Positions 1 through 8,394 are shown, numbered from the stretch's first letter. The stretch is 44,733 nucleotides of DNA from an uncultured Clostridia bacterium (GCA_904373255.1 CAJFFD010000040.1:1-44733), one strand, 5' to 3'. The notes: a model not told the origin generated them from the letters alone. Numbers and translations are program-made.

Positions 1-1
1 G

Positions 2-1099
2 GAGCAGAACGCGCACGCGAGCCGCGACTACCTCGATTTTATGGCGAAACAGCAGAACGGGAACCTGAAAGGCATCGCCGAAAAGCTGGAAACGCTCAAC
101 GCCTCGACGGAGCGGCGGCTCTCCGAAATTCAGCGGGTCGTGGCGGGCGAAATCAAGTACATGACCGAGCAGAACGCGCACAACCTAGAACAGATCCGCC
201 AGACGGTGGACGAAAAACTCTCCTCCACCCTCGAAAACAGGCTGAACAAGAGCTATTCCATCATCAACGAGCGGCTGGAGGCGGTGTACAAGGGCATCGG
301 CGAAGTGGCGCAGCTGGCGGGGAGCGTGGCGGACATCAAAAAGGTGTTCACCAACGTGAAGCTGCGCGGGACATGGGGCGAGGTGCAGCTTTCCGCCCTG
401 CTCGAACAGATGCTCTCCCCCGCGCAATACCGCGCGAACGTGCGCATCGATCCCCTCTCGAACGACGTGGTCGAGTACGCCGTCCTGCTCCCCTCGGGCG
501 GGGAGACGGTGTACCTGCCCATCGACAGCAAGTTCCCCATCGAGGAATACCGCCGCCTCATCGACGCGGGGGATTCGGGGGACAAGGAGGCGGCGGAGCG
601 CGCGCAGAAAAACCTCGAACGGGCGCTGAAATTGCAGGCGGACACCATCGCCAAAAAGTACATCCGCCCGCCGCTGACCGCCGACTTTGCGGTGATGTTT
701 CTGCCCCTGGAAGGCCTGTACGCGGAGAGCGTGAAGATGCCGGGGCTTTCCGAATACTTCGCACAGCGGCGCATCATGGCGTGCGGGCCGACCAACCTCG
801 GCGCCCTGCTCACCACATTGCAGATCGGCTACAAGACCGCAGCCATCGAAAAGCGTTCGGGCGAGCTGTGGGAACTTTTATCCGCCTTCCGCCACGAGTT
901 CAAAAACTTCGTGCAGATCCTCGAAAAGGCGCAGAAAAAACTGCAGGAGGCGCAGGACACCATCGACAGCGCCGCCCGAAAGACGCGCACCATCGACAAA
1001 AAACTCAAGAACGTATCCGAAATTTCGGACGCGCGCGCCAATCTTTTGCTCTCCGACGAGGGCGAAGAGGACGGCGCGAACGGCGGCGAAGCAGGCTGA
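2..1099 (+). CDS. rmuC: DNA recombination protein RmuC (5' end outside window)
   Basis: The frame is already open at base 2, so the ATG at 41 is internal and the true start lies upstream of the window. About 365 residues are visible. RmuC proteins are membrane-tethered coiled-coil proteins with a PD-(D/E)XK nuclease-like core that limit DNA inversions at repeats. Seen here: an N-terminal charged coiled coil (roughly the first 95 visible residues), then the family core with LRGTWGEVQL, the nuclease-like stretch around LPIDSKFP and EEYRRL, and a basic C-terminal helix. The tail is Glu/Gly-rich. It ends at a strong terminator. The family assignment is firm; the membrane anchor expected at the N-terminus is not visible because of the truncation. 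Confidence 0.9.
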   Translation, partial: EQNAHASRDYLDFMAKQQNGNLKGIAEKLETLNASTERRLSEIQRVVAGEIKYMTEQNAHNLEQIRQTVDEKLSSTLENRLNKSYSIINERLEAVYKGIGEVAQLAGSVADIKKVFTNVKLRGTWGEVQLSALLEQMLSPAQYRANVRIDPLSNDVVEYAVLLPSGGETVYLPIDSKFPIEEYRRLIDAGDSGDKEAAERAQKNLERALKLQADTIAKKYIRPPLTADFAVMFLPLEGLYAESVKMPGLSEYFAQRRIMACGPTNLGALLTTLQIGYKTAAIEKRSGELWELLSAFRHEFKNFVQILEKAQKKLQEAQDTIDSAARKTRTIDKKLKNVSEISDARANLLLSDEGEEDGANGGEAG

Positions 1100-1118
1100 A
1101 CGCCGCGCGGATGCGGAT

Positions 1119-1148
1119 GCCTGCCCCTTTGCGGGGCAGGCTTTTTTT
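1119..1148 (+). terminator. Rho-independent terminator after rmuC
   Basis: A 9-bp stem (GCCTGCCCC pairing with GGGGCAGGC, 1119-1127 and 1133-1141) has a 5-nt loop and is followed by seven T. Confidence 0.9.
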
Positions 1149-1203
1149 GCCTTGCCTGGCAGAATGTTTTGCGCCGCGGCGACAAATTCCCGTAGCGTAA
1201 TTA

Positions 1204-1232
1204 TTGCATTTCGCGCCGTTTTATATTATAAT
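1204..1232 (+). promoter_or_regulatory. Promoter with start codon at the expected +1
   Basis: TTGCAT (1204-1209), 17-bp spacer, TATAAT (1227-1232). Only six bases separate the -10 box from the ATG at 1239, so the transcript should begin at or next to the start codon (leaderless). Confidence 0.8.
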
Positions 1233-1238
1233 AGGGAT

Positions 1239-1541
1239 ATGAATATTACGCGTATCGTGCAGGCGGGCGAGCTGCCCGCCGCGGAAGAATTTGAATTTTC
1301 AGACAAGACCGTGCAGGGCGCAAAGCTCGGCAAACGGGAAAATATGCTGTACGTCGTTTCCCCCCGCCGCTTCAAGCTGTTTGCGGACAAGGCGGACACG
1401 CTCACCTTTCTTGCCGGGAGCGGGCATTTCAAGTGGGCGCGCGGGGAGAAAGACTTTGCCGCGGGAGAAACGTTCCGCATCGAGGGCGAGGGCGAGTACG
1501 AGGTGAACGGAAACTGCACCTTTATCGCCGTGCGCGAATAG
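1239..1541 (+). CDS. Small conserved-looking protein, function unknown (100 aa)
   Basis: I do not recognise the family. The start is placed at ATG 1239 because the promoter -10 box ends at 1232; a longer in-frame reading from 1152 would overlap the promoter. The protein is beta-rich and soluble, with no signal peptide or membrane segment. Its middle and end (FLAGSGHFKW, AAGETFRIEG, YEVNGNC) have the spacing of a small cupin-like or beta-sandwich domain, but this is only an impression. It lies 20 nt upstream of the large membrane protein gene, with no terminator between, so the two are probably co-transcribed. Confidence 0.7.
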   Translation: MNITRIVQAGELPAAEEFEFSDKTVQGAKLGKRENMLYVVSPRRFKLFADKADTLTFLAGSGHFKWARGEKDFAAGETFRIEGEGEYEVNGNCTFIAVRE

Positions 1542-1561
1542 GAAATGAATGAGGTAAAATT

Positions 1562-4501
1562 ATGGTAAAAGCGAATTTCAGCTTCGGCGGAAAACTGCTG
1601 TTGGTGCTGGTGACCGTGATTGTGTACACATTTGTGCTCATCGCGGGCGCGATCGGCGGCGGGCTGTACGCCTACAACAACGTAAAGGTGGGCGACCTGC
1701 TCAACCTCGTGCAGCAATCGCAGTGGATTTCGGAGGAATATGCCCAAAAAACGATACAGCAATTTATCGCCGATCTGCAAAAAGACCTTTCTGCCGAGGG
1801 ACTGACCCTGCAGACGGTTATCGACATCTCCCCCAAGACGGGCGAAATGCTGGACGGAGTTATTGACAATCTCAACGAAAACGGCATCGTGACCATCGAC
1901 CGCGAAACTCTGTACAACACGCCCGTAGATCAGCTTTCCTCGTCACTCATGGACGTGGCGGTCGTGACCGCGACGCTCGGATCCATGCAGGATACGATGG
2001 GCATTACCCTGCCCGACATGCCCATTTTCAAGGGCGACGGCGAGGAAAACGGCGGCGACTTGTACGTTGCGGCGAACAGCACGGACGACGGCTCACTGGA
2101 CAAGGCGTACAGCTTCGGCAGTTATACCTATTACACGAAATCGACCGTGTACGCCGAAGCGACAGAACCGGAAACGCTGCTGCTGTACAGACCGCAGGAA
2201 ACCGTTGCCGAAGAGAGCGAGGGCGGATACCTGACGGCGGACGGACGCTATATCTACCGGAACACCGGCACGGAGGAAGAGCCCGAATACACGCGCATCC
2301 GGCTTACGAGTTCCGCCGTGTATCAGGATGAAAACGGCGCGATCCTGTTTAAAACGAACGAGCTGTACACCCGCACCGCGCCCGGAGACAGCGGCTATTC
2401 TCCCCTGCAATTTGTGAGCGACACGCCGGAAGAACTGCAGGTGACTTCGGTTCAATCGGAGTACCTGTATCAGCCGCTGTACGCGGACAGCGAGGGCAAA
2501 ACGCTCGCCACCGATGAAGCCGACGCAACGACAGGGCGCTACCCGATCAAAGCGGAATTCGAGGGAAAAACCCTGTATGCGGCGACGGACGTATATTCGG
2601 AGCTTACGGAAGAGAACCTCGAAGGCGGCGTTCCGACGGACGAGTTTTTGAGCGGCAATACCGTATACGTCCGCTCGGACGGGTTGAGCGACCTGCCGCT
2701 GATCAGCGCGGTGAACGCGCTCGCGGGCATCTTTGACATGGAATCCCTTTCGCTGCGCAAGGCGGCGGAGTACTTCGGTATTTCGCTGGAGAGCGACCTG
2801 CTGACGGACATTCTCGACGTGCCGCTGGCATACCTGGGCGGCGGACTGGACGAGGCGGTGCAGAACTTTACGCTCGATTCCGTCATCGAACTGAACGAGA
2901 GCAACTACGAGGAAAACGAACTGCTTTTCTACCTCGCCTACGGCGAACGCGAAAATTATACCTTTGACGAGAACGGCAGCGTAGTGATGAATCCGGGCGC
3001 GGAAAAGAATACCGTTGCGGATATTTCCGGACTGATCAACAACATCACGATCGGCAATATCGTCGGAGACAGCGATCACCCGCTGATGCAGAGCATCGCC
3101 GACTGGCCGATCAGCGATTTTTCCGACACCGACAAAATCAACAGCCTGACCATCGGCGACATCATCGAAATCGACGAAAGTTCGGAAGATACCGCAAAGA
3201 TCATGCTCGCCCTGCGCGACATCCCCATCGGCGAGATCTCCACCGCGATCGACGATCTGACCATCGAGCAGATGGTCGGCACGATCGATGAATCGAATAC
3301 CATTCTCTACGCGCTGCGGAACTGCACGCTGGGCAATATGGGCGCGGTGATGCAGTCGCTCTCGCTGCAAGACCTGTTCGCCGACGATCTGTACGAATAT
3401 GTGTATATCGGCACGGCACAGGAGGTGAAGGACACCGACGGCTCCGTGATTTCAAGTCAATACGACAGCCGCTACGAACAGCTTTTCGTTTGGGAAAACC
3501 TCGCCTATACCGAAAAGACGGCGGATGAGATCAAGAGCCTTCCCGCCGGCACGAAGATCTATGCCCGCTACATCCTCGCCTACGACGGCTCGGACTACAC
3601 CGCGGACGCATACAAAGGGATTCCGCTCTACGCTTACAACCCCGCCGCGGCGGACGGCGAGGCGGAATATGTGCTTGCGACCTATGTTTCCGCATGGAAG
3701 ATGCCGGACGGATACGACGATACGCTTACCTATTACACCTATTCCGAAGCGGACGACACATATACCGCCGTTCCCGCAGAGCAGCTCGGCGGCACCCTTA
3801 CAGTCGATACTCTCTACTACATCGACGAAAACGACGACATCGGAGAGCTTTCGCTCGTCCCCGCCGAACTCTCCATCGCCGACGGATATGAAGATGCTAT
3901 ACTGTACAGCATGTACCGCGCCGCGCAAAAGGCGGTCGTCGGAGAGACGGAGCAGGAATATTATACACAGGCAAACCTGTACTATTTCGATTTTGACAGC
4001 CAGGCGTTCGAGCGGATTCCCGTATCCGAAAATCCGGACGGGACGCTGAACACTCCCTATCTGGAAGCCGTAACCGACGGCGAAGGGAGCGTCGTCGGGT
4101 ACATCGTTCACAACGTAAGCGGCACCGTCTACACGCACGGCGGCACGCAGGGGCTTTGGAAGTACATGCTTACCAATGAGAACGGGGCGGAAGAAATTGC
4201 CTCGCTCAACGACATCGGCTCGCTGATGTCGAACATCTCGTACAACATCAACCACAAGACGCTGCGCGAAATGCGCGACGACGGCGTGCTGAACGTTTCC
4301 GCCGCGGCGGACGGGTCTGACCCGCTGGCAACGGAAATCCCCGATATTCTGCTCGACGAAGCCGACCGCCCCGCGGAAGGCGAAACCCGCCCCACTTTGG
4401 GGGATATGTCGATCAGCGAGCTGCTCGACCTGACCGTCCGCGCGCTCGAAACCATTCAGAAGATCGAAAACAGCGGCTTCGATTGGGGGAATATTTCTTA
4501 A
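1562..4501 (+). CDS. Large membrane-anchored extracytoplasmic protein with internal repeats (979 aa)
   Basis: Not recognised as a named family. A GAGGT ribosome site precedes ATG 1562. Residues about 10-35 form one hydrophobic segment without a clear cleavage site, suggesting an N-terminal anchor with the rest outside the cell. The exterior part is acidic and rich in Tyr, Asp, Glu and Thr. A middle region (about residues 490-620) holds at least four diverged units of about 35 residues, marked by TIGNIVGD, TIGDIIEID, TIEQMVGT and SLQDLF, each preceded by a Leu-rich helix; a related TLGDMSISELL occurs near the C-terminus. This pattern suggests a solenoid or stacked-helix scaffold. Tyr-rich beta segments flank it. 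It is probably co-transcribed with the small gene upstream and ends at a strong terminator. A surface or cell-envelope role is inference. Confidence 0.8.
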   Translation: MVKANFSFGGKLLLVLVTVIVYTFVLIAGAIGGGLYAYNNVKVGDLLNLVQQSQWISEEYAQKTIQQFIADLQKDLSAEGLTLQTVIDISPKTGEMLDGVIDNLNENGIVTIDRETLYNTPVDQLSSSLMDVAVVTATLGSMQDTMGITLPDMPIFKGDGEENGGDLYVAANSTDDGSLDKAYSFGSYTYYTKSTVYAEATEPETLLLYRPQETVAEESEGGYLTADGRYIYRNTGTEEEPEYTRIRLTSSAVYQDENGAILFKTNELYTRTAPGDSGYSPLQFVSDTPEELQVTSVQSEYLYQPLYADSEGKTLATDEADATTGRYPIKAEFEGKTLYAATDVYSELTEENLEGGVPTDEFLSGNTVYVRSDGLSDLPLISAVNALAGIFDMESLSLRKAAEYFGISLESDLLTDILDVPLAYLGGGLDEAVQNFTLDSVIELNESNYEENELLFYLAYGERENYTFDENGSVVMNPGAEKNTVADISGLINNITIGNIVGDSDHPLMQSIADWPISDFSDTDKINSLTIGDIIEIDESSEDTAKIMLALRDIPIGEISTAIDDLTIEQMVGTIDESNTILYALRNCTLGNMGAVMQSLSLQDLFADDLYEYVYIGTAQEVKDTDGSVISSQYDSRYEQLFVWENLAYTEKTADEIKSLPAGTKIYARYILAYDGSDYTADAYKGIPLYAYNPAAADGEAEYVLATYVSAWKMPDGYDDTLTYYTYSEADDTYTAVPAEQLGGTLTVDTLYYIDENDDIGELSLVPAELSIADGYEDAILYSMYRAAQKAVVGETEQEYYTQANLYYFDFDSQAFERIPVSENPDGTLNTPYLEAVTDGEGSVVGYIVHNVSGTVYTHGGTQGLWKYMLTNENGAEEIASLNDIGSLMSNISYNINHKTLREMRDDGVLNVSAAADGSDPLATEIPDILLDEADRPAEGETRPTLGDMSISELLDLTVRALETIQKIENSGFDWGNIS

Positions 4502-4520
4502 AACCTTATCCGTCTTTTCT

Positions 4521-4557
4521 GCGCCGCGCGGGAAAAACCGCGCGGCGCTTTCTTTTT
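4521..4557 (+). terminator. Rho-independent terminator
   Basis: An 11-bp GC-rich stem (4521-4531 with 4538-4548), loop GAAAAA, then a T-rich tail. It separates the 979-residue gene from the rpsF promoter. Confidence 0.88.
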
Positions 4558-4604
4558 GGGGAGGCAAAGCGATGAAAAAGAGAGATTTGCCGAGGCAAAA
4601 AGCG

Positions 4605-4633
4605 TTGACGAATAAATTTTTTTGCGGTATAAT
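4605..4633 (+). promoter_or_regulatory. Promoter of the rpsF-ssb-rpsR operon
   Basis: TTGACG (4605-4610), 17-bp spacer, TATAAT (4628-4633), followed by a leader of about 70 nt before rpsF. Confidence 0.88.
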
Positions 4634-4637
4634 AGAA

Positions 4638-4701
4638 AATGCGCTTGAAAGGGCGCAAACCCTTGCGCATCCAAAAGGTGCGCCGAATAAGACCGGGAGG
4701 T
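4638..4701 (+). promoter_or_regulatory. Structured rpsF leader, candidate S6:S18 binding site
   Basis: The leader can fold as ATGCGC / GCGCAT enclosing AAGGG / CCCTT with an asymmetric bulge. It is followed by GCGCCGAATAAGACCGGG, which contains two CCG triplets just before the ribosome site. Known S6:S18 autoregulatory leaders present a bulged CCG to S18. Whether this leader matches that fold is inference; a covariance model would decide. Confidence 0.45.
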
Positions 4702-4708
4702 GAAAAAT

Positions 4709-4961
4709 ATGAAATACGAGATGCTTTATCTGATCGACTCGTCCGTTGCCGAAGAAGCGCGCGACGCGTTGGTTGCCAAATTCGAAGACATCGTGAAGAA
4801 TTTGGGCGAAGAAGCTCGCTTATCCCATCGATTACAAGAGCGAAGCTTTTTATGTTCTGATGACCTTCGAAGCGAACGGCGATTCCGTGAAAGAGCTCGA
4901 CCGCGTCGCGGGAATTACCGACGGCGTGATCCGCAGAATGATCACAAAAGCACAGGCTTAA
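4709..4961 (+). pseudogene. rpsF: 30S ribosomal protein S6, internally deleted and out of frame
   Basis: Ribosome site GGGAGG lies 8 nt before ATG 4709. The first 34 codons read as a normal S6 N-terminus (KYEMLYLIDSS... to NLGE). From 4812 the S6 C-terminal half continues in another frame (KLAYPIDYKSEAFYVLMTFE and on to ITKAQA, stop at 4959-4961). About ten residues that normally join the halves, including the conserved Trp-Gly segment, are absent, and one base is left over. As written the gene makes a chimeric 89-residue product. It heads the classic rpsF-ssb-rpsR operon. S6 is conserved and the flanking operon is intact, so an assembly error is at least as likely as a true deletion. Confidence 0.85.
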
Positions 4962-4974
4962 GGGAGCATACGGG

Positions 4975-5388
4975 ATGAACAAAGTATTTTTGATCGGAAA
5001 CCTGACGCGCGATCCGGAGCTTTCGGAAACGAACAGCGGTGTTTCGGTATGCCGCTTCGGTCTTGCCGTGAACAGGCGCAGGGCGCAGGGCGACGGCGAA
5101 CCGCAGGTAGACTTTTTTAACGTTACCGCCTGGCGCAACCTCGCGGAGACGGTGAACCGCTTTGTAAAGAAGGGAAACAAGGTCGCCGTTACGGGAAGCA
5201 TTCAGATCCGCAACTACGAGGACAATTCCGGCCAGAAGCGCACGTTCGTAGACATCGTTGCCGACGACGTGGAGTTCCTGACGCCGAAGGGTTCGGGCAG
5301 CGGCGCGGAGGACGATTTTATCCCCGCGGCGCCCAAAAAGAAGCCCTCGCTCGAAGCGATCGACGACGATTCGGATATACCGTTTTAA
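4975..5388 (+). CDS. ssb: Single-stranded DNA-binding protein
   Basis: 137 residues with a full OB fold (1-105: MNKVFLIGNLTRDPEL, FFNVTAWRNLAE, GKNKVAVTGS-like strand) and the acidic C-terminal tip DDDSDIPF that recruits replication and repair partners. The linker is short (about 25 residues). It starts 13 nt after the rpsF stop with a GGGAGC-type ribosome site and lies in the conserved order rpsF-ssb-rpsR. It is then separated from rpsR by 692 bp containing a structured repeat, where this operon usually has short gaps. Confidence 0.97.
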   Translation: MNKVFLIGNLTRDPELSETNSGVSVCRFGLAVNRRRAQGDGEPQVDFFNVTAWRNLAETVNRFVKKGNKVAVTGSIQIRNYEDNSGQKRTFVDIVADDVEFLTPKGSGSGAEDDFIPAAPKKKPSLEAIDDDSDIPF

Positions 5389-5407
5389 TTGATTCTCGCA
5401 TTATTGG

Positions 5408-6060
5408 TTCTCGCATTTTGTTTTGAGCTGACAAAACAAAACGCCGAGATGTTCGGGAGACACCGCCGCACGGCGCACTGCGCCTGACGGCATTTTCTCC
5501 CTCGTTGCGCCCGATTCGGGGCACACCAACCAATATGGGCGCAACTTCACCCTCTTCCCGCAAGCCGTATGTATGCGGCAATTTGGGGGCGCTTTTAGCG
5601 GCTACGCACGAGGTCGGTTTCTCGCAATACCCTGACGGGCATTGCTTGCTTCCGTCTCGGCTCCGCCGCCTTGTTCACGAAAATCTCGCTGCGCTGCGAT
5701 TTTCCGTGAGATATTCGGATATTATTTTAAAATAATATCTCGCGCGAGCAAAACGACGCATAGCGATAACTTTGTTATCGCGCAACATTGTCAATTTTGC
5801 ATGAATGCCCGCAAGCGGGCGCTCCGCAAAATTGACTGCGTTAGGTGCGCTGCGCACCCCTATTTGGCAATCCTTTGCCTTATGCAGGAAAGGTGAAATT
5901 GCGGCATTAATAATATGCGTGCCCTTAAAAATGCCGCAATGAGGAAAATGCCGCAATGAGGAAAACTCCGAACGCTTGAACGGCTTGCAAAGCGGCAAGC
6001 GTTGGGGTGTTCCTTCAATCTTGGAAATTTGTTTTGTCAGCTCAAAACAAATTTCAAGAA
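5408..6060. repeat. Structured intergenic repeat, copy A (653 bp)
   Basis: It fills the ssb-rpsR gap and has no convincing gene. Terminal hairpins are inverted copies of each other: TTTTGTTTTG / CAAAACAAAA around AGCTGA at 5416-5441, and GAAATTTGTTTTG / CAAAACAAATTTC around TCAGCT at 6024-6055. Inner hairpins include GTTGCGCCC / GGGCGCAAC (5504-5545), CACGAAAATC with GATTTTCCGTG (5676-5708), GCGATAAC / GTTATCGC (near 5762-5780) and ATTGCGGCATT / AATGCCGCAAT (5898-5940). The segment at about 5540-5675 closely matches 19925-20060 in copy C. Both ends carry a TTCT(C/T)(G/A) terminal motif. Confidence 0.85.
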
Positions 6061-6080
6061 TTTTTTAAGGAGAATTTATC

Positions 6081-6329
6081 ATGGAAGAGAATAAACCCGT
6101 CCGCAAGCCCATGAAACGGGCTCCCCGCAGGAAGGTTTGCGCCTTCTGCCAGGAAAAAGTCGAATATATCGACTATAAAGATGTGAACCGCCTGAAAAAG
6201 TACATCACCGAAGGCGGAAAAATCCTGCCCCGCCGCATGACCGGTACCTGCGCCATGCACCAGAGGGAACTTTCCAACGCCATCAAAAAGGCGCGCATCG
6301 TTGCTCTTCTCCCCTTCAAAGGAGAGTAA
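6081..6329 (+). CDS. rpsR: 30S ribosomal protein S18
   Basis: 82 residues, full length. S18 partners with S6 on the 30S platform. The zinc-ligand type (C+) is present: Cys20, Cys23, Cys57 and His60. Conserved [22 protein letters not shown] and [20 protein letters not shown] are present. A strong AAGGAGA site sits 8 nt before ATG 6081, just outside the right end of repeat copy A, so its translation start is kept free of the element. Confidence 0.97.
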   Translation: MEENKPVRKPMKRAPRRKVCAFCQEKVEYIDYKDVNRLKKYITEGGKILPRRMTGTCAMHQRELSNAIKKARIVALLPFKGE

Positions 6330-6368
6330 AAGGCACCGCGCTCATTTTGCGGGCAACACAAAAAAAGA

Positions 6369-6400
6369 AGCGGACGGCTTTTTTGCCGTCCGCATTTTTT
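6369..6400 (+). terminator. Terminator of the rpsF-ssb-rpsR operon
   Basis: Stem GCGGACGGC / GCCGTCCGC (about 6370-6378 and 6385-6393) with a T-rich loop, followed by ATTTTTTATT. Confidence 0.88.
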
Positions 6401-6560
6401 ATTGAATTTTCCGCTGCTTCCGCACCCCCGCAAAGGGAGTTCTTGCGCGGAGCAGTTCGCGCCGGACTCCGCTTCGCCGCGCCGCCGCACCCTGCAACAA
6501 GTCAAATCGGCGGGCGCAGTTTTTCTGCGCCCGCCTTCGCTTTCCGTTGCGATAGTTTTC

Positions 6561-7718
6561 CTATACGATGAGCGCGTTCAGGTACCCGACGCCGATGAGC
6601 ACGGCGAGGAAGGAAAAGTTGAACGCCAAAAATTTGAGCACATATTTCCTCGTTTCGCCGGGGCAGACGCGGCGGAAAGTGTTGAGGGTGATGAGGCTTG
6701 CGAGCGAGGCGATGGGCGTACCCAACCCGCCGATGTTCACCGCGACGAGCAGGTTCGCGTAATCGGAAGTGAACTTCGAAAGCAGCACCGCCGAGGGAAC
6801 GTTGGAGATGACCTGGCAGGAGAGGGTGCCGAACGCGAGCGGGTCGAGCGCGACCAGCCCGCCCAGAAATTCCTCCACCGCGGGGATGCGCGCCAGATTC
6901 CCCGAAAACACGAAGAAGGCGCAGAATGTAAGCAGCAGCGAATAATCGACGCGCAGAAGCGCGCGGAAATCGAGGATGAGGAGGGCGACCACCACCGCGA
7001 GCAGTCCCCAATAATAGGGAAATACGCGGAAGACGATGAGAATGGAGAGCACGAACAGCGCCGCATAGGCGGCAGAGCGCCACGCGGACGGGCGGTTTTT
7101 GGGGCGGGATTGCACCTGCGCCGGTTCCGGCTTGACGAACAGGCACACGCCGAGGATGAGTACGAACGCCGCCGCGAACGGGAGCGCCATGATCTTGAAA
7201 AAATCGCCCGTCGGAATGGAATAATAGGAATACAGGTACAGGTTCTGCGGGTTGCCGAAGGGTGTGAGCATGCCGCCGAGGTTCGCGGCGATGTTCTGCA
7301 TGATGAACACGAAGGCGGTGAGCTTTTTGTTCCCGCACGATTCGAGCACGAAAAACCCGAGGGGCAGAAAGGTGACGAGCGCCATGTCGTTCGCCATGAC
7401 CATCGAGCCGAAATAGGTGACGAACACGAGCGCAAGCACGACGTTGCGCATATTTTTGAACCGCCGCACGATGATATCCGCCAGCCACTCGAAAAATTTG
7501 ATGTTCTTGAACGCCGCCACTACCGCCAGCGTGCAGAACAGGCAGGCGAGCGTATCCAGATCGAAATAGCCGAGGTATTCCCCGTCGAAGGGCACAAAAA
7601 AGCAGGTTATTCCCGCCGCGGCGAGCGCCACGATGAGCACGACGCTGCTCTTGGCGGCATGCCCGAGTGCCCAAAGCGCCCTGCGCCCGCGCGACGGCGT
7701 TTCCGTTTGTTCTTCCAT
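6561..7718 (-). CDS. SLC13/ArsB-type anion permease
   Basis: 385 residues and about ten hydrophobic segments. It belongs to the ion-transporter superfamily of dicarboxylate, arsenite and Na+/H+ carriers. Family marks include the re-entrant signatures NIAANLGGMLTPFGNPQN (about 145-162) and, in the second half, QVISNVPSAVLLSKF and GGLGTPIASLASLI, the twin Asn-Pro/Thr-Pro loops of this fold. The substrate cannot be read from sequence; anion such as a dicarboxylate, or arsenite, are options, and no ars neighbours are present. ATG 7718 has a GAGGAA site. It is a single-gene unit with its own promoter. Confidence 0.85.
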   Translation of the reverse strand: MEEQTETPSRGRRALWALGHAAKSSVVLIVALAAAGITCFFVPFDGEYLGYFDLDTLACLFCTLAVVAAFKNIKFFEWLADIIVRRFKNMRNVVLALVFVTYFGSMVMANDMALVTFLPLGFFVLESCGNKKLTAFVFIMQNIAANLGGMLTPFGNPQNLYLYSYYSIPTGDFFKIMALPFAAAFVLILGVCLFVKPEPAQVQSRPKNRPSAWRSAAYAALFVLSILIVFRVFPYYWGLLAVVVALLILDFRALLRVDYSLLLTFCAFFVFSGNLARIPAVEEFLGGLVALDPLAFGTLSCQVISNVPSAVLLSKFTSDYANLLVAVNIGGLGTPIASLASLITLNTFRRVCPGETRKYVLKFLAFNFSFLAVLIGVGYLNALIV

Positions 7719-7744
7719 AGCTTTTATTCCTCACAAACGGCACC

Positions 7745-7773
7745 ATTATACACCCGAACCGCTTTTTTTACAA
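7745..7773 (-). promoter_or_regulatory. Promoter of the SLC13-type permease
   Basis: On the minus strand: TTGTAA (7768-7773), 17-bp spacer, TATAAT (7745-7750). Confidence 0.75.
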
Positions 7774-7828
7774 CCGAAAAAGCAACAAAAAACGCACTTT
7801 TGCGCACCGGCTGTCTGTCCCGAAACGC

Positions 7829-7866
7829 TTGCTTGTTGTAACTATATTTATTACAATATGGTTGTA
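7829..7866 (+). promoter_or_regulatory. Promoter with overlapping inverted repeats upstream of the Sir2 remnant
   Basis: TTGCTT (7829-7834), 17 bp, TACAAT (7852-7857). Overlapping it are TTGTAA / TTACAA arms (about 7837-7857) and TACAA / TTGTA arms spaced by 5 bp (about 7852-7866), which look like an operator for a dimeric repressor. The regulator is not in the window. Confidence 0.55.
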
Positions 7867-7882
7867 TGGGAGGCGATCTTAT

Positions 7883-8227
7883 ATGGAAAAGGAAAAGCGC
7901 CCCGCCGCGGGCGGGGAAAACGGGGAAAACGAAAAAATCGAAACCCTGCGCGCATGGCTGGACGGCGCGGAATCCGTTATAATCGGCGCTGGTGCAGGGC
8001 TTTCGACCGCCGCGTCACCTACGGCGGCGAGCAGACGGTACGAGGCGTTTCTGCGGGAAAACGAGGGCAAAAAGGTGCTGTTTCTGGAGCTGGGCGTGGG
8101 CATGAACACCCCGGGCATCATCAAGTACCCCTTCTGGCAGATGACCTACCGCAACAAAAACGCGCGGTACGCCTGCATCAATCTGGAGACATCCGATTTG
8201 AATATCCTTTCGCGGCTGCACGGCTGA
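7883..8227 (+). pseudogene. Sir2-family NAD-dependent deacylase remnant
   Basis: A GGGAGG site precedes ATG 7883. Residues 35-44 (GAGAGLSTAA) are the Sir2 NAD-binding loop. The next expected segment (VTYGGE) is present only in another frame at about 8007-8030. The remaining frame then jumps to the C-terminal Sir2 part (RRYEAFLRENEGKK, LFLELGVGMNTPGIIKYPFW, YACINLETS). Roughly 170 residues are missing, including the catalytic His and the zinc Cys pairs. Intact members are about 280-300 residues. Promoter, ribosome site and terminator are intact, so the loss looks recent or is an assembly collapse. Confidence 0.8.
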
Positions 8228-8280
8228 AAGCAGCGGGAACAACCCGACCGCGCGGACGATACCGCTGTGCGCACGCGATC

Positions 8281-8320
8281 TGCCCGCCCTGCCGAAATTC
8301 GGCAGGGCGGGCAATTTTTT
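8281..8320 (+). terminator. Rho-independent terminator after the Sir2 remnant
   Basis: A 16-bp perfect stem (8281-8296 with 8298-8313) followed by ATTTTTTC. Confidence 0.88.
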
Positions 8321-8364
8321 CTGCTGCGGAAGCAATGAAAAATGCCGATTCGGCAGCCGCGCGG

Positions 8365-8394
8365 TTGCCAGCGGGGCGAGGCGTATGGTATAAT
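8365..8394 (+). promoter_or_regulatory. Promoter of the FHA-ABC operon
   Basis: TTGCCA (8365-8370), 18-bp spacer, TATAAT (8389-8394). Confidence 0.75.

Noticed and set aside
2093-4567. Long open frames on the minus strand opposite the 979-residue gene
   Set aside because: They have basic, Arg/Val-rich composition typical of antisense frames in GC-rich DNA, no ribosome sites, and the plus-strand gene is clearly real.
5408-6060. Short open frames inside repeat copy A
   Set aside because: They run through hairpin arms, lack ribosome sites and are not preserved in copies C and D.
6402-7841. A 479-codon plus-strand frame opposite the SLC13-type permease
   Set aside because: It is the antisense shadow of a clear membrane protein gene with its own promoter and ribosome site.
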